Shown here piece by piece: positions 21,290 to 36,200 of a stretch of 64,000 nt of DNA. Where the stretch lies: assembly GCA_963693285.1 (NCBI GenBank), contig OY848925.1:4690932-4754931 (forward strand). Direction: 5' to 3'. Each line of letters begins with the position of its first letter. Positions within the stretch are counted from its first letter, which is position 1. This DNA is from Xestospongia muta. Taxonomy: Eukaryota; Porifera; Demospongiae; Haplosclerida; Petrosiidae. The position numbers were made by a program, and so were the translations under genes. The notes under the pieces were generated by a model that worked only from the letters and a program-made list of their open reading frames with translations, ran no database searches and was not told the origin of the DNA.

Positions 21290-24200
21290 CACATCACATA
21301 ACTTTTTCTTTTAGACTCAGCTAAACTACAAACTTCTGTTAACATTCTTAGTCGAACACATTTTGATGGCGGTGTATTACTTAGTGATGCAGGCTTCTAT
21401 GAATGTGAAGCTATCAATACAACAGGGTCATCATCAACTTTATTTAACATAACAGTCAATGGTAGGTATTCTCTATATGAACTTGTTATATTGAGTTGTA
21501 TGAAGATAAGATTTCATTTGGTAATGTGTTTTATATTTATTATTTGTTTAGCTGGTGCTGGAAGTAGTTCCAGCATTATTCTACGACTCTCCATGTTCAT
21601 TAATCAGAGACTTCTTATTAAAACATTAAACAGTGAAAACCCTAAAGATGCTCTGCCATTTTTAGAAGACTTTGTAAGATAACATAGCATATAATCATTT
21701 GATGTGGTATATTGACAATTTGTGCTATAATTATTTGTACATATCAATTCATCAGACATGACCATTTTTGTTTTCAGATATTTCGCTATTTTCCAACTTC
21801 ATTGAATGGAGTACAAACTATTGATTGTACAGTAGTAGGAAGGTACTCCATCAGGATATTCTAATAAAGTATGATACATTCTGTATTTATTGTAGACAAC
21901 CCTTAGACTATTATCGTGCTTACAATCGATTTCAGTGTCGTTTGACTACCTTTCCATTTCAATCTGACTTCATGAGTTTTGTGAGGCTTAAATTGAATCG
22001 TGTCATGACTGCCACAGATAATTTCATTATTGAAAAAAGTTTTTCATATTCAGGTATGTTAACAATCCTCTGTAACTGGCTATGACACTATGTGATTTAG
22101 TATCTACTAAATGTAAAGAGCTTTATAACCATTTTGTTAAGTGAAGTATTGCTATTAAACATCTACTATAGATTTATCTAAAAAATAATGTAAAGAGCTT
22201 TATAACCATTTTGTTAAGTGAAGTATTGCTATTAAACATCTGCTATAGATTTATCTAAAAAATTTATGTATTCTTAATTGAATTTGTTTCTACTACAGAG
22301 GTTGGATATTGTGATTTTGAGAGAACATCCACTTTACCTTTTGACGTTTATTCCTGGCCCGAGACTGAGGTTGGCAATTTAGTGGAACAAGACTGTAATT
22401 TTGGGAATGCGACATTTAATGGTACAGCTTCTCGGTATTGTGGAACTAATGGATGGGAAGCTGTAAATCTTGACAATTGTGTATCTGCATCAATTAATAG
22501 TAAGTAAACACACACACACACACACACACACACTTTCTCTCAATATAAAAATTCAGAAAGTGTGCTCTACTTTTGTCACATAATTTGTTACGTTTTTCTT
22601 GCAGACACTGCAGAATGTGAACATGGTCAACTTAGACTGACAGGTCGAGCCAGTAATGCATCTGGTATCTTGGAGATATGTTATAGTGGGTTTTATGGCA
22701 AAGTATGTTATGACAACTTGTGGAGTAGCCCGGTTAACAGTCTGGTAGCTTGTCTCCAGTTGGGATTTAATTTAGCCAGTAAGTTAAACAATTCAAATTA
22801 TTTTGTTTATATGCACACCAATTGGTTCTTTGCTCCAAAGCATCAAAATAGTTTATTTAGTGTCTAAAATGTTAGTTTTGAGCCACATTGTCTTCATCTT
22901 ATCTGTTACTTTTCTTGATTGTTTTTAAGATGAGAAAATAACGCCTACAGCTCTTCCTGCTTCTCAAAGTTATCTTACTGGTTCTGGTCCTATATTTCTT
23001 AATGGTGTATTCTGCCAGGGTACTGAGACATCTTTAATTGATTGTCAGTATAATCCATTTGGTGTACATAACTGTACTCACGAAGATGATATTATCCTTT
23101 ATTGTGAAGGTGATTTATTCATTAAATAAAACTTTATTAAAATACTTTTTTATCAACCAGTAGTCAGTTAGGTTGTCTCTCCTCTCTCTCTTGTATAATA
23201 TATTCATTATTATAGTACCAAGCCTTCTAGGTCTCTTTGATGTGTGTTTCAGTTTTTAGTCTTGTATATCTTTGTAACTGGTAAATTTGGTTATTTCTCT
23301 ATGCAATATTAAATTCTAAGAGTTGACACCTTTAATTATAGTGCAGTTCACATTTGTATTTATTACAGCAACTTATTCACTGTGTTGTATTAATATCACA
23401 TTTGTTTAAGAGTAAAATTTATGAATAGACATTTACATTTACATCTATTGAAAAAAGCTTTTCCTTTTTATTATCCCTTTCTTAGAATTCAATCCATGTC
23501 GTGATGGAGAATATTATTGTAGAGACTCAAATAGGTGTCTCACACAAGATTTAATTTGTGACGGTTGTGTTGATTGTTTTGATGTAGATCAGTTTAACGC
23601 TGAGGAAGGGAACTGCCCAAGTAAGTATAAAATCAAATTATATTGAATCTGATGTATAATATTCGATATAAGCAGCTAGATGGATCAATAGGAACATTGA
23701 GAATAAAATATTCTATATACAATCACTTACATTTCTCCAGTTATTCTTTTGCCATATGTTAATTCAATCCCAGTTATGTTATTAAGGGTGTATTTATTGA
23801 GTGATATACTTGCATTCATTTTTCCTATTATTTAGATAGAAAGGTGGCGTGTACTGAAGGAGATAGGAGGACCTGATAAGTTCTCAGGTATACTAACCGT
23901 GTGCGTCAATGGAGCTTTAACACTTGTATGCGAAGAATATTTTGAGTATCGAGAAGCTAATGTAATTTGTAGACAAGCTGGATTTATTGATCGAGGTATG
24001 TTTCTAATTATTGTAATATGAATCTCTCTCTTCCTCTCTATCTCTCTCTAGCTGGTCTAATAGTTGATGATGATACTTATATAGCTGATGTTTATAATTT
24101 TCCATTTGCTTTGGGTGGCCTTTTATGCAATGGAAGTGAAAATGATATATCACAATGTGATTTTCACAGTGATTGTGCTGCACAACCACCAGCTTTACCT

Positions 24201-27200
24201 GGTAGTGCCTGCTGTAGTCGGGATAGAGATAATTTTATAGCTATGAGTTGCATACGTAAGTTCTGATAATGTTGTTGATTGTTAATCATAATTTTTGCTA
24301 CTTGTTCTATACATAATCTTTGTTGCATACAAGCTAGTAGATTGATTTTTGTCATCTTATCCTTAGCCTCTGATAATAACTGTACTGATGGAGATATACG
24401 TTTAGTTGGAGGGTCTACATCTTCTGAAGGGATAGTAGAAATGTGTTTAGGAGGTCATTATGGATATATCTGTCAGGATAAAGAAAGTACTGACGACAAA
24501 GAGGGAATATTGACTTGTGAACAACTTGGCTATGATCCAGCAGGTGAGTGTTCTGTATGGATATATATATGCTTAGTATCTTACTTTATTTAATTATAAC
24601 AATTAGTGCATTTGGAAAATAATTAATTTTCTTAACGGACGCAATAATATCTTGCCTTTATCTTGTACCCATCACCAAATTTTCCAAAATTGGAATTAGA
24701 CTTAACTCAATATTTTTAAAATGCAAGAGGGTTCATCAAACAGAAGATAACTATTATTAGTTATTTAGAATGAATGACTCAAAGTCTTAAACTTCAGTAT
24801 AAGAGTTATTTCTTCTAATAGGTGCTCTCCCTTTAAATGCTATAAGGAGTACTGTCATGTTTGGTGAGAGCACTGGCCCTCCAATTATACGTAATCCAGA
24901 GTGTAGGAGTAATGCAAGCCTGTTGGATTGTGTGCTCTTTGATCTCTCAAATGATGAAGGAGAAATCTGTGATGACTTTCAGCTTAATTTTGGTGTTCGC
25001 TGTGATGGTCTGTAAACCAGTTACATTACTAGTAATACATCATATATACTTCTCATACAGATATTCAACCTACTGGTTGTGAAGAAGGTGATGTTAGATT
25101 AGTCACAAGATTCCAGGAAGGACAAGGACTTGTTCAAATTTGTTTCAACAATACTTGGTATATGCTGTGTGAAAATACATTTGGTTCTAATGAATCTGAG
25201 GTAGTTTGTACTCAACTAGGTTATATGACCAATGGAAGGGGTAAGTATCTTCATATAATAATATTATATCATCGTTATTTTGATTATAGCTACAGAAGTT
25301 GGAGTGTCATCTCCGCTAGCTTTACCAAAGGATTCACTTAGTGTTAAACTCGATTTATCTTGTGCTGGTAATGAGAAGAACATCACTGATTGCATCACTG
25401 TTGATAGTGGACCTTCATTTGTTGATCAATGTACAAAAAACGGTTCTAAATTTATTGAAGTAACATGTCCTGGTATGTTAACATTATGTTATGGTATAAT
25501 TACTTTTGTCCAGTTCCTCCAGTGGTTGGTGTATTCCCAATGAGTAAAGATGGTACATATACACTTGAAGTTGGTAGATATGAGAGGATACAGTGTGTAT
25601 CTACTACTGGTGGGTATGTTACCATAACTAAAACCAACGGGACTGGATCTTTTACAAGTAAGATCTGCTAAGACATTTAATTTCAATATCTATTAAACTT
25701 AAAATTAGCCTGTTAATTTAAATTTGTGTATTATAGTGTAGTAAAGTTCACACACATATAAGTACATTTTATTTGTTATCATTATTCTAACAAAACATTT
25801 ATGTTAATTGAAAAACCATCGTTTCTACTTGTTCTTTTATTTATTTAGCTATCGACTCTGACTCTACCTTTGCAGATGATGATTTCATTAATAATTTCAT
25901 TACTAGTGAAGATGCTGGTTTCTATACCTGTAATGTCACATCAACAGCTGGGTTTACATGTATTGTTCACATCAATGTAACAGTATTAGGTATGTAGAAT
26001 AGATATCTATCAATATTATAGACTTGTTTTATCTATCTTTTCAGTTCCCGAGGGTCCTTACTCTGAAGTCATTGTACGCTTCTCAGCATTAGAATCATTT
26101 CTTAATATTAATAGACAAAATGTTCAAACTACACTTGATCGTTCTCATGAACGAGCAGTAAGTGAACATTTAATTAATACAATTACAATTGACTCCTATA
26201 ATGTATTTAATTTTGTGAAGCAATTATATGTATATTGTGAAGTATTTGTCAATTCAAGTTTTTACTGAATCTTAATGTAATTTATAAGTACAACAAATCA
26301 TGTTACTGTGAAGTCTTGGGGATGTTCTACAGTTTTAAATCAAAATAATTCAGCTATTTTATCAAATGTCATACTGGGATTAAGATTTACCATTAAAATA
26401 TTATACTGTCAATATTCTTATTACTACTAGTTTCTACACAAAATTCCAGTTGAAGAGCCAGGAATACAAACAGTAGAGTGTGTCCAAGTAACCAGGTAGA
26501 TATTTTCTTATAGATAGTGGATATGCTCATTCTTTTCGTATTTAATAGTCGTCCTGAAGAACTTTCTAGAAATTTTCTTCGAGTGGAATGTTCAATTAGA
26601 AACTACCCTCCAGTCAATAACACATTAGAATTAGCTCAAAATGCAGTTATTGTCCTTGAGGACGACGGACTTGCCTTTGTTTGCTCAAATAGTTTAAACT
26701 TCTCAGGTGAATTACTCATTTACAAAATACACAATATACTATGCTTGATCAAAATGTTTACTTTAATGCTTTCACTTCAGCTTTTGGATTCTGTGACTAC
26801 AATACTACAAATTCTAGTGTAGGGCTGCAGTATGCCTGGCCAGAAACTGCTGGAGGATCAATAGCTACTTTACCTTGTGAACATATCAGTGGAAGCAATG
26901 CCAGTCGCTTGTGTAATACCTTGGGTGAATGGGAAGAACCAGATACTGTTGAATGTGATTGTAAGGATTGTTTGATATTTTTAAACATGTGTACTTCTTT
27001 TCAGCTCTTCTTAGTCTTGAACCAACAAGCTTCAATGATACGTATACATTTGAAGTTGGTCGTGATGTTGAGATAGATTGTCGTGCCATTGCACTTGGGG
27101 AACCAGCTTGGATTAAAGGAGAGTATCAAGGTAAGAATTAATTTCAAAAAATTCTCTAATACACTCATTACATTTGTATTGTGTATTAAATGTAGAAAAT

Positions 27201-30200
27201 TGATCCTTTATCTCTAGAACTGAACGAACAGAATCATCATTTCTACATTTGTAAATAAAACAATGTTCTATGTCCAAACGTTTTCACACAAAATCTACAT
27301 TTCTCTACTTATTTTTCAGATTTAATTCAGCCTGCTCTGAAAGACTTATTGAGTAGTGTATTACAACCTGTCACTCCCAATGGTAATCTTAGCACAAAAA
27401 CTGACCGCTTTGTAGCCACATTAATTTCTGAGCCAACTATTGGTGCAACAGCTGATGATGAGGATACTTATTCTTGTCTGTTGATCAGTGGTGAAAATGT
27501 TCTTTTAATTCGAACAATTCAGCTGGTTGTTCTTCTAGCAGAGGGTCCAGGATCATCTGTTTATCTCAGATTGTCAGCATTACCTCAAGAAATGATTGAT
27601 TTTTTCTTTACAAATATGTCTTTTCCAACTGGACTAGGTCCACTTGAATATGTGGTAAGCCTTTAGAAGTGAACTTAACCACAATCTGTAACCTGCGTTT
27701 GTAGATACTAAACTTCACTAGTGCCAGTGATCCTGGATTGCAAGTTATCAAGTGTGTGCAAGTTACTAGGTACACAAACGATTATTAAAATTATTACAAA
27801 AGCATTGAACACTACTTTTTTTAATAGTCGACTTCTAGATAAAATTAACAACAATCAAAGAATAGAGTGTAACATCACACAGTACCCTCCTATGGATAGT
27901 ACCATTGGTATAGCTCAGAAAGCTGCTAATGGTTTACCTAGTTCCATTATAAAAGATATAATCATTCCAGAAAGCATAGTTATATCAGGTACATATTGTT
28001 AAATTTGAGTGCAGTCCTGTATATAGAAATGATGCATTCTCTTGTAGGTACTGTTTTCTGTGATGCTGAAATACAAGTTGACTCTGTATTAGGACTACAA
28101 TACTACTGGCCTGAGACAATTGGTGGAAATAGAGCCAGTACTCCTTGCTATAATACTATCTTCGACACTTCAGGCAGTGGGTTTAACAATAATACTGGGT
28201 CTGGAGAAGGTGGACCTTATGCAACTAGAGATTGCTCTGTTAAAGGAATGTTTCAAGATGCAAATGTAACTGAATGTATTAACTGTAGTAGTCTCCCTGC
28301 ACCAACAAATGGATTCATTGATATAACTGATACTGGTTTTAAAGACATGGTTGTATACTCCTGTCAAACTGGCTATAATCTAATTGGCAATAACTACCGT
28401 ATTTGTCAAGCTAATGCTACTTGGAGTGGGCAAGCTCCTATTTGCCAAAGTAAGATTTGTCATCAAGTGTCACCATGCTATCATTCTGTCCATTTCTCTT
28501 TAGTTGTCAGCTGTGGTTCTCTATCAGCTCCAACTGATGGTACTATTCAAATTTCTGAAGTGACCTTTGGTGCTCTAGCTAACTTTGTATGTGATGAGGG
28601 TTTCAATTTAATAGGATCTTCATCTCGTCAATGTCAAGCTAATGGTAACTGGAGTGGAAATGATACATCTTGTGAAAGTATGTGAGAAAACAGTGACTTT
28701 ATAGTAATCTTTGATTATTTTCAGTTGTGAATTGTGGTAACTTGGGTAGTCCTTTATTTGGTAGTATTGATATTCAATTGACCACATTTGGTGCTACAGT
28801 TAAATACAGTTGTAATGTTGGATATAATCTTATTGGAAGTACCACTAGACAATGTCTCAGTAATGGAACATGGAGTAATGTTGCTCCAACTTGTCAAAGT
28901 AAAAATAATGTTTAGATTTTTCAAGATAAAATTGTGTTCTTTCTTTTAGTTGTCAGCTGTGGTTCTCTATCATCTCCAACTAATGGTTCTATTACAATTA
29001 CTGAAGTGACCTTTGGTGCTCTAGCTAACTTTACATGTGATGAAGGTTTCAATTTAATAGGATCTTCATCTCGTCAATGTCTAGCTAATGGTAACTGGAG
29101 TGGAAATGATACATCTTGTGAAAGTATGTTAGAAAACAGTGAATTTATAGTAATCTTTGATATTTTTCAGTTGTGGATTGTGGTAACTTGGGTAGTCCTT
29201 TATTTGGTAGTATTGATATTCAATTGACAACATTTGGTGCTACAGTTAAATACAGTTGTAATGTTGGATATAATCTTATTGGAAGTACCACTAGACAATG
29301 TCTCAGTAATGGAACGTGGAGTAATGTTGCTCCAACTTGTCAAAGTAAAAATAATGTTTAGATTTTTTAAAGATAAAATTGTGTTCCTTCTTTTAGTTGT
29401 CAGCTGTGGTTCTCTGTCATCTCCAACTAATGGTTCTATTACAATTACTGAAGTGACCTTTGGTGCTCTAGCTAACTTTACATGTGATGAGGGTTTCAAT
29501 TTAATAGGATCTTCATCTCGTCAATGTCTAGCTAATGGTAACTGGAGTGGAAATGATACATCTTGTGAAAGTATGTTAGAAAACAGTGATTTTATAGTAA
29601 TCTTTGATATTTTTCAGTTGTGGATTGTGGTAACTTGGATAGCCCTTTATTTGGTAGTATTGATATTCAATTAACAACATTTGGTGCTACAGTTAAATAC
29701 AGTTGTAATGTTGGATATAATCTTATTGGAAGTACTACTAGACAATGTCTCAGTAATGGAACATGGAGTAATGTTGCTCCAACTTGTCAAAGTAAAAATA
29801 ATGTTAAGATTTTTCAAGATAAAATTGTGTTCTTTCTTTTAGTTGTCAGCTGTGGTTCTCTATCATCTCCAACTAATGGTTCTATTACAATTACTGAAGT
29901 GACCTTTGGTGCTCTAGCAAACTTTACATGTGATGAGGGTTTCAATTTAATAGGATCTTCATCTCGTCAATGTCTAGCTAATGGTAACTGGAGTGGAAAT
30001 GATACATCTTGTGAAAGTATGTGAGAAAACAGTATTTTTCATAGAAATCTTTGATATTTTTCAGTTGTGGATTGTGGTAACTTGGGTAGTCCTTTATTTG
30101 GTAGTATTGATATTCAATTGACAACATTTGGTGCTACAGTTAAATATAGTTGTAATGTTGGATATAATCTTATTGGAAGTACCACTAGACAATGTCTCAG

Positions 30201-33200
30201 TAATGGAACATGGAGTAATGTTGCTCCAACTTGTCAAAGTAAAAATAATGTTTAGATTTTTCAGGATAAAATTGTGTTCTTTCTTTTAGTTGTCAGCTGT
30301 GGTTCTCTATCATCTCCAACTAATGGTTCTATTACAATTACTGAAGTGACCTTTGGTGCTCTAGCAAACTTTACATGTGATGAGGGTTTCAATTTAATAG
30401 GATCTTCATCTCGTCAATGTCAAGCTAATGGTAACTGGAGTGGAAATGATACATCTTGTGAAAGTATGTTAGAAAACAGTGAATTTATAGTAATCTTTGA
30501 TATTTTTCAGTTGTGGATTGTGGTAACTTGGGTAGTCCTTTATTTGGTAGTATTGATATTCAATTGACAACATTTGGTGCTACAGTTAAATACAGTTGTA
30601 ATGTTGGATATAATCTTATTGGAAGTACTACTAGACAATGTCTCAGTAATGGAACATGGAGTAATGTTGCTCCAACTTGTCAAAGTAAAAATAATGTTTA
30701 GATTTTTCAGGATAAAATTGTGTTCTTTCTTTTAGTTGTCAGCTGTGGTTCTCTATCATCTCCAACTAATGGTTCTATTACAATTACTGAAGTGACCTTT
30801 GGTGCTCTAGCTAACTTTACATGTGATGAGGGTTTCAATTTAATAGGATCTTCATCTCGTCAATGTCTAGCTAATGGTAACTGGAGTGGAAATGATACAT
30901 CTTGTGAAAGTATGTTAGAAAACAGTGAATTTATAGTAATCTTTGATATTTTTCAGTTGTGGATTGTGGTAACTTGGGTAGTCCTTTATTTGGTAGTATT
31001 GATATTCAATTGACCACATTTGGTGCTACAGTTAAATACAGTTGTAATGTTGGATATAATCTTATTGGAAGTACCACTAGACAATGTCTCAGTAATGGAA
31101 CATGGAGTAATGTTGCTCCAACTTGTCAAAGTAAAAATAATGTTTAGATTTTTCAGGATAAAATTGTGTTCTTTCTTTTAGTTGTCAGCTGTGGTTCTCT
31201 ATCATCTCCAACTAATGGTTCTATTACAATTACTGAAGTGACCTTTGGTGCTCTAGCAAACTTTACATGTGATGAGGGTTTCAATTTAATAGGATCTTCA
31301 TCTCGTCAATGTCTAGCTAATGGTAACTGGAGTGGAAATGATACATCTTGTGAAAGTATGTTAGAAAACAGTGAATTTATAGTAATCTTTGATATTTTTC
31401 AGTTGTGGATTGTGGTAACTTGGGTAGTCCTTTATTTGGTAGTATTGATATTCAATTGACCACATTTGGTGCTACAGTTAAATACAGTTGTAATGTTGGA
31501 TATAATCTTATTGGAAGTACCACTAGACAATGTCTCAGTAATGGAACGTGGAGTAATGTTGCTCCAACCTGCCAAAGTAAAAATAGTGTTTAGATTTTTC
31601 AAGATAAATTGTGTTCTTTCTTTTAGTTGTCAGCTGTGGTTCTCTATCATCTCCAACTAATGGTTCTATTACAATTACTGAAGTGACCTTTGGTGCTCTA
31701 GCAAACTTTACATGTGATGAGGGTTTCAATTTAATAGGATCTTCATCTCGTCAATGTCTAGCTAATGGTAACTGGAGTGGAAATGATACATCTTGTGAAA
31801 GTATGTTAGAAAACAGTGATTTTATAGTAATCTTTGATATTTTTCAGTTGTGGATTGTGGTAACTTGGATAGCCCTTTATTTGGTAGTATTGATATTCAA
31901 TTGACAACATTTGGTGCTACAGTTAAATACAGTTGTAATGTTGGATATAATCTTATTGGAAGTACGACTAGACAATGTCTCAGTAATGGAACATGGAGTA
32001 ATGTTGCTCCAACTTGTCAAAGTAAAAATAATGTTTAGATTTTTCAAGATAAAATTGTGTTCTTTCTTTTAGTTGTCAGCTGTGGTTCTCTATCATCTCC
32101 AACTAATGGTTCTGTTACAATTACTGAAGTGACCTTTGGTGCTCTAGCAAACTTTACATGTGATGAGGGTTTCAATTTAATAGGATCTTCATCTCGTCAA
32201 TGTCTAGCTAATGGTAACTGGAGTGGAAATGATACATCTTGTGAAAGTATGTTAGAAAACAGTGACTTTATAGTAATCTTTGATATTTTTCAGTTGTGGA
32301 TTGTGGTAACTTGGGTAGTCCTTTATTTGGTAGTATTGATATTCAATTGACCACATTTGGTGCTACAGTTAAATACATTTGTAATGTTGGATATAATCTT
32401 ATTGGAAGTACCACTAGACAATGTCTCAGTAATGGAACGTGGAGTAATGTTGCTCCAACCTGCCAAAGTAAAAATAGTGTTTAGATTTTTCAAGATAAAT
32501 TGTGTTCTTTCTTTTAGTTGTCAGCTGTGGTTCTCTATCATCTCCAACTAATGGTTCTATTACAATTACTGAAGTGACCTTTGGTGCTCTAGCTAACTTT
32601 ACATGTGATGAGGGTTTCAATTTAATAGGATCTTCATCTCGTCAATGTCTAGCTAATGGTAACTGGAGTGGAAATGATACATCTTGTGAAAGTATGTTAG
32701 AAAACAGTGACTTTATAGTAATCTTTGATATTTTTCAGTTGTGGATTGTGGTAACTTGGATAGCCCTTTATTTGGTAGTATTGATATTCAATTAACAACA
32801 TTTGGTGCTACAGTTAAATACAGTTGTAATGTTGGATATAATCTTATTGGAAGTACTACTAGACAATGTCTCAGTAATGGAACATGGAGTAATGTTGCTC
32901 CAACTTGTCAAAGTAAAAATAATGTTTAGATTTTTCAAGATAAAATTGTGTTCTTTCTTTTAGTTGTCAGCTGTGGTTCTCTATCATCTCCAACTAATGG
33001 TTCTGTTACAATTACTGAAGTGACCTTTGGTGCTCTAGCTAACTTTACATGTGATGAGGGTTTCAATTTAATAGGATCTTCATCTCGTCAATGTCTAGCT
33101 AATGGTAACTGGAGTGGAAATGATACATCTTGTGAAAGTATGTTAGAAAACAGTGATTTTATAGTAATCTTTGATATTTTTCAGTTGTGGATTGTGGTAA

Positions 33201-36200
33201 CTTGGGTAGTCCTTTATTTGGTAGTATTGATATTCAATTGACAACATTTGGTGCTACAGTTAAATACAGTTGTAATGTTGGATATAATCTTATTGGAAGT
33301 ACCACTAGACAATGTCTCAGTAATGGAACGTGGAGTAATGTTGCTCCAACTTGTCAAAGTAAAAATAGTGTTTAGATTTTTCAAGATACAATTGTGTTCT
33401 TCCTTTTAGTTGTCAGCTGTGGTTCTCTATCATCTCCAACTAATGGTTCTGTTACAATTACTGAAGTGACCTTTGGTGCTCTAGCTAACTTTACATGTGA
33501 TGAGGGTTTCAATTTAATAGGATCTTCATCTCGTCAATGTCTAGCTAATGGTAACTGGAGTGGAAATGATACATCTTGTGAAAGTATGTTAGAAAACAGT
33601 GACTTTATAGTAATCTTTGATATTTTTCAGTTGTGGATTGTGGTAACTTGGGTAGCCCTTTATTTGGTAGTATTGATATTCAATTAACAACATTTGGTGC
33701 TACAGTTAAATACAGTTGTAATGTTGGATATAATCTTATTGGAAGTACTACTAGACAATGTCTCAGTAATGGAACATGGAGTAATGTTGCTCCAACTTGT
33801 CAAAGTAAAAATAATGTTTAGATTTTTCAAGATAAAATTGTGTTCTTTCTTTTAGTTGTCAGCTGTGGTTCTCTATCATCTCCAACTAATGGTTCTATTA
33901 CAATTACTGAAGTGACCTTTGGTGCTCTAGCAAACTTTACATGTGATGAGGGTTTCAATTTAATAGGATCTTCATCTCGTCAATGTCTAGCTAATGGTAA
34001 CTGGAGTGGAAATGATACATCTTGTGAAAGTATGTTAGAAAACAGTGAATTTATAGTAATCTTTGATATTTTTCAGTTGTGGATTGTGGTAACTTGGGTA
34101 GTCCTTTATTTGGTAGTATTGATATTCAATTGACAACATTTGGTGCTACAGTTAAATACAGTTGTAATGTTGGATATAATCTTATTGGAAGTACCACTAG
34201 ACAATGTCTCAGTAATGGAACGTGGAGTAATGTTGCTCCAACTTGTCAAAGTAAAAATAATGTTTAGTATTTCATGACAAATTGTGTTCTTTCTTTTAGT
34301 TGTCAGCTGTGGTTCTCTATCATCTCCAACTAATGGTTCTATTACAATTACTGAAGTGACCTTTGGTGCTCTAGCAAACTTTACATGTGATGAGGGTTTC
34401 AATTTAATAGGATCTTCATCTCGTCAATGTCTAGCTAATGGTAACTGGAGTGGAAATGATACATCTTGTGAAAGTATGTTAGAAAACAGTGACTTTATAG
34501 TAATCTTTGATATTTTTCAGTTGTGGATTGTGGTAACTTGGGTAGTCCTTTATTTGGTAGTATTGATATTCAATTGACAACATTTGATGCTACAGTTAAA
34601 TACAGTTGTAATGTTGGATATAATCTTATTGGAAGTACGACTAGACAATGTCTCAGTAATGGAACATGGAGTAATGTTGCTCCAACTTGTCAAAGTAAAA
34701 AAATGTTTGTTAATTCAAGACAAATTGTGTTCCTTCTTTTAGTTGTCAGCTGTGGTTCTCTATCAGCTCCAATAAATGGTTCTATTATAATGACTGAAAT
34801 GACCTTTGGTGTTCTAGCTAACTTTACATGTGATGAAGGTTTCAATTTAATAGGGTCTTCAACTCGTCAATGTCAAGCCAATGGTAACTGGAGTGGAAAT
34901 GATACATCTTGTGAAAGTATGTTAGAAAACAGTGAATTTATAGTAATCTTTGATATTTTTCAGTTGTGGATTGTGGTAACTTGGGTAGTCCTTTATTTGG
35001 TAGTATTGATATTCAATTGACCACATTTGGTGCTACAGTTAAATACAGTTGTAATGTTGGATATAATCTTATTGGAAGTACCACTAGACAATGTCTCAGT
35101 AATGGAACATGGAGTAATGTTGCTCCAACTTGCCAAAGTAAAAATAGTGTTTAGATTTTTCAAGATAAATTGTGTTCTTTCTTTTAGTTGTCAGCTGTGG
35201 TTCTCTATCATCTCCAACTAATGGTTCTATTACAATTACTGAAGTGACCTTTGGTGCTCTAGCAAACTTTACATGTGATGAGGGTTTCAATTTAATAGGA
35301 TCTTCATCTCGTCAATGTCAAGCTAATGGTAACTGGAGTGGAAATGATACATCTTGTGAAAGTATGTTAGAAAAAAGTGACTTTATAGTAATCTTTGATA
35401 TTTTTCAGTTGTGGATTGTGGTAACTTGGGTAGTCCTTTATTTGGTAGTATTGATATTCAATTGACAACATTTGGTGCTACAGTTAAATACAGTTGTAAT
35501 GTTGGATATAATCTTATTGGAAGTACCACTAGACAATGTCTCAGTAATGGAACGTGGAGTAATGTTGCTCCAACTTGCCAAAGTAAAAATAGTGTTTAGA
35601 TTTTTCAAGATAAATTGTGTTCTTTCTTTTAGTTGTCAGCTGTGGTTCTCTATCATCTCCAACTAATGGTTCTATTACAATTACTGAAGTGACCTTTGGT
35701 GCTCTAGCAAACTTTACATGTGATGAGGGTTTCAATTTAATAGGATCTTCATCTCGTCAATGTCTAGCTAATGGTAACTGGAGTGGAAATGATACATCTT
35801 GTGAAAGTATGTTAGAAAACAGTGAATTTATAGTAATCTTTGATATTTTTCAGTTGTGGATTGTGGTAACTTGGGTAGTCCTTTATTTGGTAGTATTGAT
35901 ATTCAATTGACAACATTTGGTGCTACAGTTAAATACAGTTGTAATGTTGGATATAATCTTATTGGAAGTACCACTAGACAATGTCTCAGTAATGGAACAT
36001 GGAGTAATGTTGCTCCAACTTGTCAAAGTAAATAATGTTTGGTAATTCAAGACAAATTGTGTTCCTCCTTTTAGTTGTCAGCTGTGGTTCTCTATCAGCT
36101 CCAATAAATGGTTCTATTATAATGACTGAAATGACCTTTGGTGTTCTAGCTAACTTTACATGTGATGAAGGTTTCAATTTAATAGGATCTTCATCTCGTC

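Noticed and set aside
29200..29499. - strand open frames throughout the Sushi array
   Set aside because: Antisense shadows of the coding exons, repeated with the same period; no domain recognised.
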